From Alicyclobacillaceae bacterium (GTDB lineage: Bacteria > Bacillota > Bacilli > Kyrpidiales > Kyrpidiaceae), in the NCBI GenBank assembly GCA_029961045.1, contig JASBVN010000004.1, positions 124,001 through 188,000 of the forward strand: a stretch of DNA of 64,000 nucleotides, written 5' to 3'. The notes under the pieces are model-generated. The model was not told where the DNA came from, did not search any database, and was given only the letters and a program-made list of their open reading frames with translations. A program made the translations under genes and the position numbers. Every line of letters begins with the position of its first letter. Position 1 is the stretch's first letter. This document shows, one piece after another, positions 1-8,761 of this stretch.

Positions 1-92
1 ATGACTACCGGGTCGATGTCGTCGCCGTCGAACTGGAGGCCGACAAAAAGACCGTCAGGCGCATTTCCCATATTCAAAACGCCCTGGAATAG
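1..92 (+). CDS. C-terminal end of YraN/UPF0102 family endonuclease-like protein (truncated by window edge)
   Basis: Frame from nt 3 reads DYRVDVVAVELEADKKTVRRISHIQNALE*, resembling the YraN C-terminus (YRxDVVAV...HIxNA). Confidence 0.7.
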   Translation, partial: DYRVDVVAVELEADKKTVRRISHIQNALE

Positions 93-116
93 GGTGCGGA
101 AAACGGAGGGTGTCAC

Positions 117-374
117 GTGATTTACGCCGGTTTTGTGCTGTGTTTTCTACTCGGCGGAGCGGCGGGCTTTGCCGTCGGAGTGTGGTATTTGAAGAAACAG
201 TTGCAGAAGATGCAAATGGACGAAAAACAAGTGTTGGCGGTGGCCCGCAGCATGGGGCTCAACCTCAATGCCAAGCAGCTCCAGACGGTGATGCGCCATA
301 TGAAGCAGGCCTCGGCAAAGTCGGGCGGAAAAACGAAACCGAAAGACAAAGACCGGAATCGCCGGGCCAAGTGA
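117..374 (+). CDS. YneF-like (UPF0154) small membrane protein
   Basis: 85 aa, one N-terminal TM helix, then GxxLNAKQLQTVMRHMKQ motif typical of YneF. Confidence 0.6.
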   Translation: MIYAGFVLCFLLGGAAGFAVGVWYLKKQLQKMQMDEKQVLAVARSMGLNLNAKQLQTVMRHMKQASAKSGGKTKPKDKDRNRRAK

Positions 375-414
375 CGCCGCACAGAGGAACAATCGGTCGC
401 CCCGCCGTTCCGTT

Positions 415-1506
415 CTAGGGTGCGGAGGACCGGCCTGCGCGTGTGCGGATCCACTGGACAAAAACGGCGAGAAGGGGCACAAAGACGGCGGTGAAAGCAA
501 AATAACCGAAGGCGACGTGCAGAATGAAATGTTGCAACTCGGCGATGTTTCGGACGAGAAACATGCTGCCCGTCCAAACGAGGGTAGCGGCACTCCAGAC
601 GGCGGCTCTTTGGTGGCGCAAGTTGCACCACTCCCGGATGCTGTCGGAAAAGGTATAGTGGAAGAATGCGATTTTTAAAAACGTCGTGCTGACGACCCCC
701 ATGACGTAAAGGGGGTCGAGCCGTTCCAGGAACTCCCCCAACCGGATGGACCGAACGACTTCCAGCACCGGGTAGGCGGTATAGGTGACGGTGGGCCCGA
801 GGACCATCGAAATCGTCAACTCGACGATCACCCCGGTACCGGCGATGGAAGCCGCGGCGATGAACAGATCGCGGACGATAAACCGGCGCGGAACGGCCCG
901 TCTCACTTGCAAGACCAGGAGGAATTCGGCGGAATAGGCCCACGGGACGATTCCGCTGCGCAAGATGGGACTCCACCCGTCGGCCAGAACCGGTTGAAGG
1001 CGGGAGAAATCGGCGTGTTGCATGGCCAGGAGGTAAAGAGCGAAGGAGATCCCGAATCCCAGGGGCGTGATGATTTCCGCCATTCGCCCCATGACTTCTA
1101 GACCCATGTAAACCGCGAAACAGACGGGAACCATAAACAGGCCGGTGATGATGAATTCCGGCGTATTCCATAACACGGTGGTGCCGATGAACAGGCCGAT
1201 TTCCCGAAGGACGATACATTCCGTTACGAAAATCCAAATCAGCATCGACAGGGAAACGAGCCGGCCCAGGCGCGGTCCGAAAGCGGTGTGCAATCCTTCG
1301 ATTAGGGATTGCTCCGGGAAGATCCGGACAAAGGCGGCGACCACGCCGGCCATGACGATCCCGCCCACGAGGAACAACAGCGCGGTGATCCAGCCGTCGC
1401 GCGTCACAAATTGCCCCACGGTGAAGGGCATCACCAGGATCCCCGTCCCGAGAATCAGCCAAGTGATCAGAAAGATGTACTGCGAGCGGGAGATTTGAGG
1501 GTTCAT
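415..1506 (-). CDS. GerAB/endospore germination permease family protein
   Basis: MNPQISRSQYIFLITWLILGTGILVMPF..., multiple TM helices; GGGAGG SD upstream of ATG at 1506. Confidence 0.8.
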   Translation of the reverse strand: MNPQISRSQYIFLITWLILGTGILVMPFTVGQFVTRDGWITALLFLVGGIVMAGVVAAFVRIFPEQSLIEGLHTAFGPRLGRLVSLSMLIWIFVTECIVLREIGLFIGTTVLWNTPEFIITGLFMVPVCFAVYMGLEVMGRMAEIITPLGFGISFALYLLAMQHADFSRLQPVLADGWSPILRSGIVPWAYSAEFLLVLQVRRAVPRRFIVRDLFIAAASIAGTGVIVELTISMVLGPTVTYTAYPVLEVVRSIRLGEFLERLDPLYVMGVVSTTFLKIAFFHYTFSDSIREWCNLRHQRAAVWSAATLVWTGSMFLVRNIAELQHFILHVAFGYFAFTAVFVPLLAVFVQWIRTRAGRSSAP

Positions 1507-1721
1507 CGATCGCGTCCTCCCCCAACCGTTCAAGATATTGGGCCGGCCGGATCGCGGCCGTCCTGTCGCGGTCCACGTTGTACAGAATGGCCACCGAAAA
1601 GATCATCTTAATCCTCCAAGCTCGAGTATGAAACGGCGCTTTGCGGCTTCAAAACCAGGAGGACCCGAGCGGGCGGCGAAGGATTCGATCTGGAAATTAG
1701 TTTCGAAAAGGAGGAACCGCC

Positions 1722-3329
1722 GTGTACGCTCGGGTTCCCGGTGTAGGTCTAGTGGGCCTTGAAGCGCGGCTTGTCCACGTGGAAGTCAGTCTGGCGAACG
1801 GATTGCCCCGGTTTGAGATCGTAGGGCTTCCGGGGTCGGAGGTTCGGGAGGCCAAAGAGAGAGTCCGGGCTGCCGTTGAAAACAGCGGCTATCCATTTCC
1901 CCTCCGGAGAATCACCGCCAACCTCACTCCGGCCGATTGGCGCAAAGAAGGATCCGGTTGGGACTTGCCCCTGGCATTGTCCATCCTGGCAGCCGCCGGG
2001 ATCGTCTCCGCCGAGCGGGCGTCCTCGTTCGTCATGATGGGCGAATTGACGCTGGACGGTTCGGTGAAGGACGTTCGGGGCGTGTTGCCTGCGGCCCACA
2101 CGGCCCGGAGAGCGGGACTCGCGTTGATTTGTCCGGAGGCGTCGGGGCGGCTGGCGAGGACGGTGGAAGGATTGGCGGTATTTCCGGTGGCGACCTTGCG
2201 GGAAGCGGCGGAGGTGGTCGCCGGCCGCTTCCGAGGGCGTACGCCACCGGAAGGCCCCGTTCCGGTAGAGGCGGAGGAGGGACTGGATTTCGCCGATCTT
2301 TACGGTTTGGAACAGGGAAAGCGGGCGTGCGAGATCGCGGCGGCGGGCTGGCATCACCTTTTGTTGTCCGGCCCGCCCGGTTCCGGAAAAACGGCTTTGG
2401 CCAAACGTTTGGCCACCGTTTTGCCTCCCCTGTCACCGGAGGAAGCGATCGAAGTGACCCACATTTATTCGACCGTCCAAGCGTCCGATTCCCTGACCCT
2501 GATGAAACGGCGCCCCTTTCGCCAACCCCATCACACCATCAGCCCTCAGGGGCTCTTAGGAGGAGGGCGCCAACCCCGGCCCGGGGAAGTGAGCTTGGCC
2601 CACCGGGGGGTGTTGTTTCTCGACGAATTCGGGGAATTCTCCCGGGCTGCGGCGGAAGGTTTGCGCCAGCCGCTGGAATCGGGCCGGGTCGTGGTGGTCC
2701 GAAATCAGACGGCGCTGGTCTTTCCGGCCCGTTTTCTACTGGTCGGGGCGTTTAACCTTTGTCCCTGCGGGCGCATGGGTACCGAGGAGCCGTGTCGGTG
2801 TTCTCCCGCTCTTTTGAGGCGCTATTACGGCCGGATTTCTGCCCCCATTCTCGACCGGGTCGATTTGTACGTCGAAATCGCCCGGTTGCCCGGCCCTCCG
2901 GGAGAACGGGCGGGCCGGGCGGAGTCTTCGGCGTCGATCCAGAGCCGGGTCGAACGGGCTTGGGCGGTGCAGCGCAGGCGAAAACCCGGATCTTCTTTTC
3001 CCTACAACGCCGGTTACGGCCCCTGGGATCTTCGCCATTTGGCCCCTTTGTCGGCTGAGGCCGAAGCCCTGTTGGATCGGGCCTACCGGGTGTTTGGCCT
3101 CTCGACGCGATCCTATTATGGAGTATGGAGGGTGGCGAGGACGATCGCCGATTTGGCGGGCCGCGAAGTGGTCGAACGGATGGACGTGGCCGAGGCCCTG
3201 CAGTTTCGCCGGCGGTTTTCCCCACCGGAATCTCCCCCTAAGTTCATTCGCGGCGGCGACGGGATCGAATCGGAAGGCGATGGGACGGATCCGGTTATGT
3301 TCGCCGAAGAGCGCAGGAATAGAAGTTGA
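1722..3329 (+). CDS. comM: YifB/ComM family Mg-chelatase-like AAA+ ATPase
   Basis: Starts MYARVPGVGLVGLEARLVHVEVSLANGLPRFEIVGLP; GPPGSGKT Walker A; RQPHHTIS; GVLFLDEFGEF. Confidence 0.93.
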   Translation: MYARVPGVGLVGLEARLVHVEVSLANGLPRFEIVGLPGSEVREAKERVRAAVENSGYPFPLRRITANLTPADWRKEGSGWDLPLALSILAAAGIVSAERASSFVMMGELTLDGSVKDVRGVLPAAHTARRAGLALICPEASGRLARTVEGLAVFPVATLREAAEVVAGRFRGRTPPEGPVPVEAEEGLDFADLYGLEQGKRACEIAAAGWHHLLLSGPPGSGKTALAKRLATVLPPLSPEEAIEVTHIYSTVQASDSLTLMKRRPFRQPHHTISPQGLLGGGRQPRPGEVSLAHRGVLFLDEFGEFSRAAAEGLRQPLESGRVVVVRNQTALVFPARFLLVGAFNLCPCGRMGTEEPCRCSPALLRRYYGRISAPILDRVDLYVEIARLPGPPGERAGRAESSASIQSRVERAWAVQRRRKPGSSFPYNAGYGPWDLRHLAPLSAEAEALLDRAYRVFGLSTRSYYGVWRVARTIADLAGREVVERMDVAEALQFRRRFSPPESPPKFIRGGDGIESEGDGTDPVMFAEERRNRS

Positions 3330-3447
3330 CGGATGGGGCGTTTCCGACTATTCTGGACGTGATGCGGACGGTGAATCCCTGAGGATGGAAATGAGGATGC
3401 TGCGGCACCGGGAACCGGCTCGCGCCGCGGCAGGAGGAGGGGTAGGC

Positions 3448-4419
3448 GTGCAGTACCGACGGCTTGGCAACAGCGGATTGTCCGTATCCGTTCTGGGTCT
3501 AGGAACCAATGCCTTCGGGTCGAGGGCCGATCGGGAGACCTCGATCCGGATCATCCACCGGGCTTTGGACCGGGGAATCAATTTTATCGATACCGCCAAT
3601 ATCTACAGCGGATCGGAATCCGAGCGCATCATCGGTGAAGCGTTGGCGGGCCGGCGCCATGAGGTGGTTTTGGCGACAAAAGCCGGATTGGTCCGGGGAG
3701 AGGGGCCGAACGACCGCGGTTCGTCCCGCTTTCATCTCCAACGGGAGTTGGAAGAGAGCTTGAGGCGGCTTCGGACCGATTACATCGATCTGTATCAGAT
3801 TCACACGTTTGATCCGTACACTCCGCTGGAAGAAACCCTTCGGACATTGGACGACATGGTTCGGTCGGGAAAAGTCCGTTACATCGGCGCGTCCAACTAC
3901 GCGGCCTGGGAGTTGATGAAGGCCCTCGGCATCAGCGATCGGTTGGGCCTCGTGCGGTTTATTTCCGTCCAGCCTTGTTATTCCTTGGCAGACCGAACGC
4001 CCGAGTTGGAACTGGTTCCCCTGTGCCTCGATCAAGGAGTGGGGATCATTCCTTATTTTCCGCTGGCCGGTGGCATCCTCACCGGCAAATATTCCGCTTC
4101 CTCCGTTCCTCCGGGTTCGCGCGCCGACAAAGATCCGAACTTCGCCCGGAGATTGGACGGAGAACGGATCGCCCTCGGGGAGAAGGTCGCCCGCCTGGCG
4201 CAGGAGGCGGGATGTTCCGCGAGCGCTCTTTCCCTGGCTTGGCTTTTGGAACGGCCTGCGGTTTCCACCGTGATTGCCGGGGCGACTCGGGTCGAGCAAT
4301 TGGAGGAAAATTTGCAGAGCCTTTCGGTTTCCTTGGATGCGGAGATGCGGCGCGAATTGGACCGCATCAGCGAACCCTTTCGATACGGACCGCCCTTTGC
4401 CGTCTACCGGCTGGCGTAG
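3448..4419 (+). CDS. Aldo/keto reductase
   Basis: MQYRRLGNSGLSVSVLGLGTNAFGS...FIDTANIYSGSESERIIGEAL; GTG start at 3448 with GGAGGAGG SD. Confidence 0.92.
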   Translation: MQYRRLGNSGLSVSVLGLGTNAFGSRADRETSIRIIHRALDRGINFIDTANIYSGSESERIIGEALAGRRHEVVLATKAGLVRGEGPNDRGSSRFHLQRELEESLRRLRTDYIDLYQIHTFDPYTPLEETLRTLDDMVRSGKVRYIGASNYAAWELMKALGISDRLGLVRFISVQPCYSLADRTPELELVPLCLDQGVGIIPYFPLAGGILTGKYSASSVPPGSRADKDPNFARRLDGERIALGEKVARLAQEAGCSASALSLAWLLERPAVSTVIAGATRVEQLEENLQSLSVSLDAEMRRELDRISEPFRYGPPFAVYRLA

Positions 4420-4525
4420 GTCGCAAGCCTCTCCGCATCTCCACCCGAGCCGCGGCCTCCCGACCGGACGAATGGAGGCTTCTTCGGGAGAAGAGGATAG
4501 GTCCAGGGCGTCGCCCCGGCCCTCG

Positions 4526-4554
4526 TTGCACAAATCCGGCAATGTCGCTAAGAT
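4526..4554 (+). promoter_or_regulatory. Candidate sigma-A promoter for glycosyltransferase pair
   Basis: TTGCAC (4526-4531), 17 nt spacer, TAAGAT (4549-4554). Confidence 0.55.
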
Positions 4555-4576
4555 GGACAAGGGTACGTGATCAAAG

Positions 4577-4638
4577 GCTGGCAGTGGGCCAGCTGGCCGG
4601 GAGCCGGCCCGGCAGCCTCGGTGTACGTTGGGGCTGCC
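4577..4638 (+). promoter_or_regulatory. Leader with three consecutive stem-loops
   Basis: GCTGGC/GCCAGC (4577-4593), GGCCGG/CCGGCC (4595-4609), GGCAGCC/GGCTGCC (4611-4638), between promoter and SD. Confidence 0.5.
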
Positions 4639-4660
4639 ACAGGGTAAGGAGGCGTCGTGG

Positions 4661-5755
4661 GTGATTTCCATTATTGTACCGACGTTCAATGAGGATCAGG
4701 CGGTGCGGCTTCTCGTCGATCGAATCGAGGCGGCGTTGAAAGACCTGCCTTATGAATTGATTTTTGTCGACGACAGCACGGACGATACGCCGAAGGTGCT
4801 GGAGGAGCTGGCTCGCACGCGCCAGCGGATTCGCTATGTCCACCGGGAAGGAAAAAGGGGTTTGGCGACGGCGGTTCTTCAGGGGTTTCAACTGGCGAAG
4901 GGATCGGTTTTGGCGGTGATGGATGCCGACTTACAGCATCCGCCCGAAGTCATTCCCGAGATGTACAAGAAAATTTTAGGAGGGGCGGAGGTCGTTGTGG
5001 CCAGCCGTTTCCTCCCACAGGGGGACGACGGCGGTCTCAAAGGGATTCGCAAATTTGTCTCGAGGACGGCACGGTGGATCGGCAGGGCGGCGCTGCAGCG
5101 CGTGAGGGCGGTCAGCGACCCGATGAGCGGATTTTTTATGGTGCATCGCCGGGTCGTGGAAGGTGTGAATTGGAATCCCGTCGGTTGGAAGATTCTAATG
5201 GAAATTCTCGTCAAAGGGCGATACGTCCGGCTTGCGGAAGTGCCGTACGCTTTTCAACCGCGGGTTGCGAACCGCTCGAAAATGAGCGGCCGGGAAATGT
5301 TAAACTATTTACGGCATGTGGGGCGACTGGTGCTTCAATCTCCCGACGATCGCCGGTTCTGGCTTTTTGCCCTGGTGGGAGCCAGCGGTGTGGGAGTGAA
5401 TGCCTTTTTATTCTCGTTGATCGCCGGATTAAACGTGCCTCCCGAAACGGCCGGTTTCGTGTCGGCCTCCTTGGCGATGATTTGGAATTTCGCCTGGAAC
5501 AGTTGGTGGACGTGGCGGGACGTCGGACAGGGCGATCCCCTTCCGGTGATCTTCGCCAAATACGTCATCGTCGCGTTGGTCGGCATTGCCGTCAATTTGG
5601 CCGTACTGAGCGCGTTGTACCGCTGGCTGGAAGTCCCGGAGGAAGCGGCAAATCTCGTGGGCATCTTCTGCGGCGCGGCCGTCAATTACCGCCTCAACGA
5701 TCGCTGGACGTGGCGGCGGATCGGGCAGAAACGTGCCAGGATGCGGACTTCGTGA
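4661..5755 (+). CDS. GT2 family polyprenyl-phosphate mannosyltransferase-like (DPM1-like) with C-terminal GtrA domain
   Basis: VISIIVPTFNEDQAVRLLVDRIE...VMDADLQHPPEVIP; C-terminal four-TM GtrA-like domain; GTG start with AAGGAGG SD at 4646. Confidence 0.87.
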   Translation: MISIIVPTFNEDQAVRLLVDRIEAALKDLPYELIFVDDSTDDTPKVLEELARTRQRIRYVHREGKRGLATAVLQGFQLAKGSVLAVMDADLQHPPEVIPEMYKKILGGAEVVVASRFLPQGDDGGLKGIRKFVSRTARWIGRAALQRVRAVSDPMSGFFMVHRRVVEGVNWNPVGWKILMEILVKGRYVRLAEVPYAFQPRVANRSKMSGREMLNYLRHVGRLVLQSPDDRRFWLFALVGASGVGVNAFLFSLIAGLNVPPETAGFVSASLAMIWNFAWNSWWTWRDVGQGDPLPVIFAKYVIVALVGIAVNLAVLSALYRWLEVPEEAANLVGIFCGAAVNYRLNDRWTWRRIGQKRARMRTS

Positions 5756-5785
5756 AAAGCGAGTCAGAGGGCTGGTGGTGGCCGC

Positions 5786-6913
5786 GTGGCTTCTCGAGAA
5801 GCGTGGAAATACGCCGTTTGTTTTTTTGCCCTTCACAAAGCCGTAGTCTGGGGGGGAAGCCTCTGGTTCTCTCGGTTCCAGGCGCCGCAGGGGTCGCTGT
5901 GGCGCGTGGTGAAATACGCGCTGGTCGATCACTTGTCCCGATGGGATGCCGGGTGGTACATCGGTATTGCCGACCGCGGGTACGATCCGAGATCGGCCGC
6001 TTTTTTCCCGTTTCTTCCGTACGGGATGCGCTGGATCCACGAATGGACGGGGCTTTCGTACCCGGCGGCCGGTTTTTTGATTGCCAACGCGTCGTTCCTC
6101 CTGGCTCTCTATGTGATGGCCCGCTTGCTTCTGTTGGACGAATCGCCCGGCACCGTTCGCCGAACTCTCGGTTTGATGGTGCTGTTTCCGACGTCCTTTT
6201 TTTTCGCGGCTCCGTACACCGAAGCGCCGTTTCTCCTGTGGACGGCCGCAAGTCTTTATTTCGCCCGGATCGGGCGTTTTTGGCCGGCGGGACTGTTCGG
6301 CGGTCTCGCCGCTTTGACCCGCAATACCGGAGTGGTACTCCTGCTGCCGTTTTTGTACGAGTATTTCTCAGGCGGCGGGCGCCGGCGCCGCCGCGCTGGG
6401 CCGGATCTTGCGGCTGCGGCGTTGATTCCGGCCGGATTGGCCGCTTTTATGGCATTATTGCAACAAAAGATCGGAGACCCTTTGGGGTTTGTCCACGCCC
6501 AACAGGTCTGGAAACGGTCTTTTCACTGGCCGTGGATTACGGTTTGGCGGGGGACGGCGGATTTGTGGGCCGTTCCTAAGCGGGGATGGACGCTGTTCAT
6601 CCACTCCTTTACGGCGGCCGTCGTGTATCTGGAAGGAATTCTGTTGGCGCTTCCTGCGTTCTGGCAAAGGTTGCGCATCCGGGGCAGTTATTATCTGTAT
6701 GCTCTCGTTTCGGTCCTCGTGCCCCTGCTGTCCCCGAGCACGGACTGGTATTTTCTCAGCATTTCCCGGTTTGTATTGGTGCTATTCCCCTTATTTCTGA
6801 TTGCGGCGCGCATACTGGAAAACCGGGTGATCTACTTGGCGGTCGCAGCGGCGAGTGCCGTCGGGCAGTTGTTTTTCCTGGCGAACTTCAGCGAGGGGAA
6901 TTTTGTGGCGTGA
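5786..6913 (+). CDS. Integral membrane glycosyltransferase, PIG-V-like mannosyltransferase
   Basis: Polytopic; SRWDAGWYIGIADRGYDPRSAAFFPFLPYGMR motif typical of PIG-V-type enzymes. Confidence 0.68.
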   Translation: MASREAWKYAVCFFALHKAVVWGGSLWFSRFQAPQGSLWRVVKYALVDHLSRWDAGWYIGIADRGYDPRSAAFFPFLPYGMRWIHEWTGLSYPAAGFLIANASFLLALYVMARLLLLDESPGTVRRTLGLMVLFPTSFFFAAPYTEAPFLLWTAASLYFARIGRFWPAGLFGGLAALTRNTGVVLLLPFLYEYFSGGGRRRRRAGPDLAAAALIPAGLAAFMALLQQKIGDPLGFVHAQQVWKRSFHWPWITVWRGTADLWAVPKRGWTLFIHSFTAAVVYLEGILLALPAFWQRLRIRGSYYLYALVSVLVPLLSPSTDWYFLSISRFVLVLFPLFLIAARILENRVIYLAVAAASAVGQLFFLANFSEGNFVA

Positions 6914-7418
6914 ATTCTAATAATTGGAATCCCTCGCGGACGAGTGCTTCTTTCGCCCGAACGATGCACTGCGGATCCGGAGCCGAAAGGGTGTGGTAGT
7001 GGAGGCCGCCGGTCACTTCGGAGAATAAAGGCAGGGGCGAGCGGGCCCGCTTTTCCAGAAAAGCGGCCAGGTCTTCCGGCGTGGCGATATCCAGCCGGCC
7101 GTGGATGCGCCCATAAACCGGGTGGTCGATGAAAACGTCTTCGACGGTTATGCCGTGGCCGACCAGGATTTCCAGCTCTCTCGGCAATTGCTCCGGGGTG
7201 TGAATGATGCCGAGCACTTCCCGGTGGCGGGGCGGACCTTCCCGGGGAAGCAGATAACCCTGAGTGGTGCTGAGAATGGGGTGGCCTTCCCGGCGCAACA
7301 GGGCGATGTCTTGGACGACAGTTTGCCGGCTCACCCCGAGGCGCCGGGCAAGTTTTGAGCCGGGGACGGGCTGGTCCGAGGTGCGTAGGACTTCCAACAA
7401 CCGTTCTCGGCGTTCCAT
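6888..7418 (-). CDS. niaR: NiaR (YrxA) family transcriptional repressor of NAD biosynthesis
   Basis: N-terminal HTH (LARRLGVSRQTVVQDIALLR) plus 3H domain (HGI.. H.VYG.., GGLHYHTL); adjacent to nadA. Confidence 0.87.
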   Translation of the reverse strand: MERRERLLEVLRTSDQPVPGSKLARRLGVSRQTVVQDIALLRREGHPILSTTQGYLLPREGPPRHREVLGIIHTPEQLPRELEILVGHGITVEDVFIDHPVYGRIHGRLDIATPEDLAAFLEKRARSPLPLFSEVTGGLHYHTLSAPDPQCIVRAKEALVREGFQLLEFTPQNSPR

Positions 7419-7474
7419 ATTCAGGAGAACCTCCATGACATAGGAGGGGGGGCGGCCGGTGCCGCCCCCGCCTC

Positions 7475-8578
7475 CTACGAGAGTTGCAACATGCGTTCGA
7501 TGGCCGTGCGGGCCCAGTAGGCGGTTTCTTCCGGTACCCGAATGACGCCGGAAGGTGTTCCCGCCGCCAGGTTTTCAAGGGCCTGCAAGAGATGCGGCCG
7601 GTCGATGCGGTTCATGGTCAAACAGGGACAGATCATTTCGTTCAACGAAATGATCCACTGTTCCGGGTGTTCCCGCGCCAGGCGGTGAACCAGATTGTGT
7701 TCCGTTCCAATGGCCCACTTGGTCCCAGGGGGCGCGTTCCGAACCGCCCGGATGATGTAATCGGTCGATCCGCTGTCGTCCGCCAATTGCACGGTCTCGT
7801 ACATACACTCCGGATGAACGATGACGCGAATGCCGGGATATTTCTTCCGGACTTCTTCCACGTGCCGGGGTTCAAAACGTTGGTGCACGGAACAGTGTCC
7901 TTTCCACAGGAACATCCGGGGCTCTCCCCGTCCGTGGGGAAATTCCAACCGCATGTCCGCCGGGTCGTATACGCACATCTCTTCCAAGGGAACGCCCAAT
8001 TTTACGCCGGTATTGCGGCCCAAGTGCTGATCCGGGAGGAAGAGAACCCGTTTTTTGACTCGAAAGGCCTCGGATAATACCCGCTCCGCATTGGAAGAGG
8101 TACAGGTCATTCCGCCGCGACGCCCCACAAAGGCTTTAACCTCGGCCGACGAATTGACGTAGGTCACGGGAAAGATGGAATCTCCGTATTCTTCCGTGAG
8201 CAGGTCCCAACATTCCTCGAGGTCCTGGATGTCCGCCATATCGGCCATGGAGCAACCGGCGTTCAGATCCGGCAAAATGACCATCTGGTCTTCTCCCGTC
8301 AAGATGTCGGCGGTCTCAGCCATAAAGTGGACCCCGCAAAAGACGATATACCGGATGTCTTTCAGACTTGCGGCAATTCGCGACAACTGCAGGGAATCTC
8401 CGCGGTAATCGGCGAACCGGATGACATCGTCCCGTTGATAGTGGTGTCCCAGGATCACGACCTGACCGTTCAAGTCCTTCTTGAGTTTTTCGATTCTCCG
8501 GTCCAATTCCTCGGAGTCCGCGGAGGCATGCCCCTTCCCGAAGAGGGAGGAAACGGTCGAGCATTCCATCAGAGACAT
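7475..8578 (-). CDS. nadA: Quinolinate synthase NadA
   Basis: VILGHHYQRDDVIRFADYRGDSLQLSR; Cys ligands in GMTCTSSNAERVL, HPECMYE and CPCLTMN; AGGAGG SD before ATG. Confidence 0.95.
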   Translation of the reverse strand: MSLMECSTVSSLFGKGHASADSEELDRRIEKLKKDLNGQVVILGHHYQRDDVIRFADYRGDSLQLSRIAASLKDIRYIVFCGVHFMAETADILTGEDQMVILPDLNAGCSMADMADIQDLEECWDLLTEEYGDSIFPVTYVNSSAEVKAFVGRRGGMTCTSSNAERVLSEAFRVKKRVLFLPDQHLGRNTGVKLGVPLEEMCVYDPADMRLEFPHGRGEPRMFLWKGHCSVHQRFEPRHVEEVRKKYPGIRVIVHPECMYETVQLADDSGSTDYIIRAVRNAPPGTKWAIGTEHNLVHRLAREHPEQWIISLNEMICPCLTMNRIDRPHLLQALENLAAGTPSGVIRVPEETAYWARTAIERMLQLS

Positions 8579-8608
8579 GACGCACAACCTCCTGCTGTTG
8601 ATGCCCTC

Positions 8609-8637
8609 ATTATGGCTCCGGACTTGTCAACTGTCAA
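8609..8637 (-). promoter_or_regulatory. Sigma-A promoter for nadA
   Basis: On minus strand TTGACA (8637-8632), 17 nt, CATAAT (8614-8609). Confidence 0.65.
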
Positions 8638-8649
8638 GACAGATGTAAA
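8624..8649. promoter_or_regulatory. Candidate NiaR operator (26-bp imperfect palindrome)
   Basis: TTGTCAACTGTC-AA-GACAGATGTAAA: 9/12 arm matches, perfect core CTGTC/GACAG; overlaps both divergent promoters. Confidence 0.5.
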
Positions 8650-8651
8650 AT
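8624..8651 (+). promoter_or_regulatory. Candidate sigma-A promoter for cysteine desulfurase gene
   Basis: TTGTCA (8624-8629), 16 nt spacer, TAAAAT (8646-8651). Confidence 0.5.
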
Positions 8652-8761
8652 TGGTGTATCCATAGCGAACCGGATCAGGTCCAATCCAAATTCGAAAGGA
8701 GGGGAAGCCCGGTCCCGACCTTCTGCTCCGTCGAGCAAAGGGGCGGAACCGGGCACGGCGT

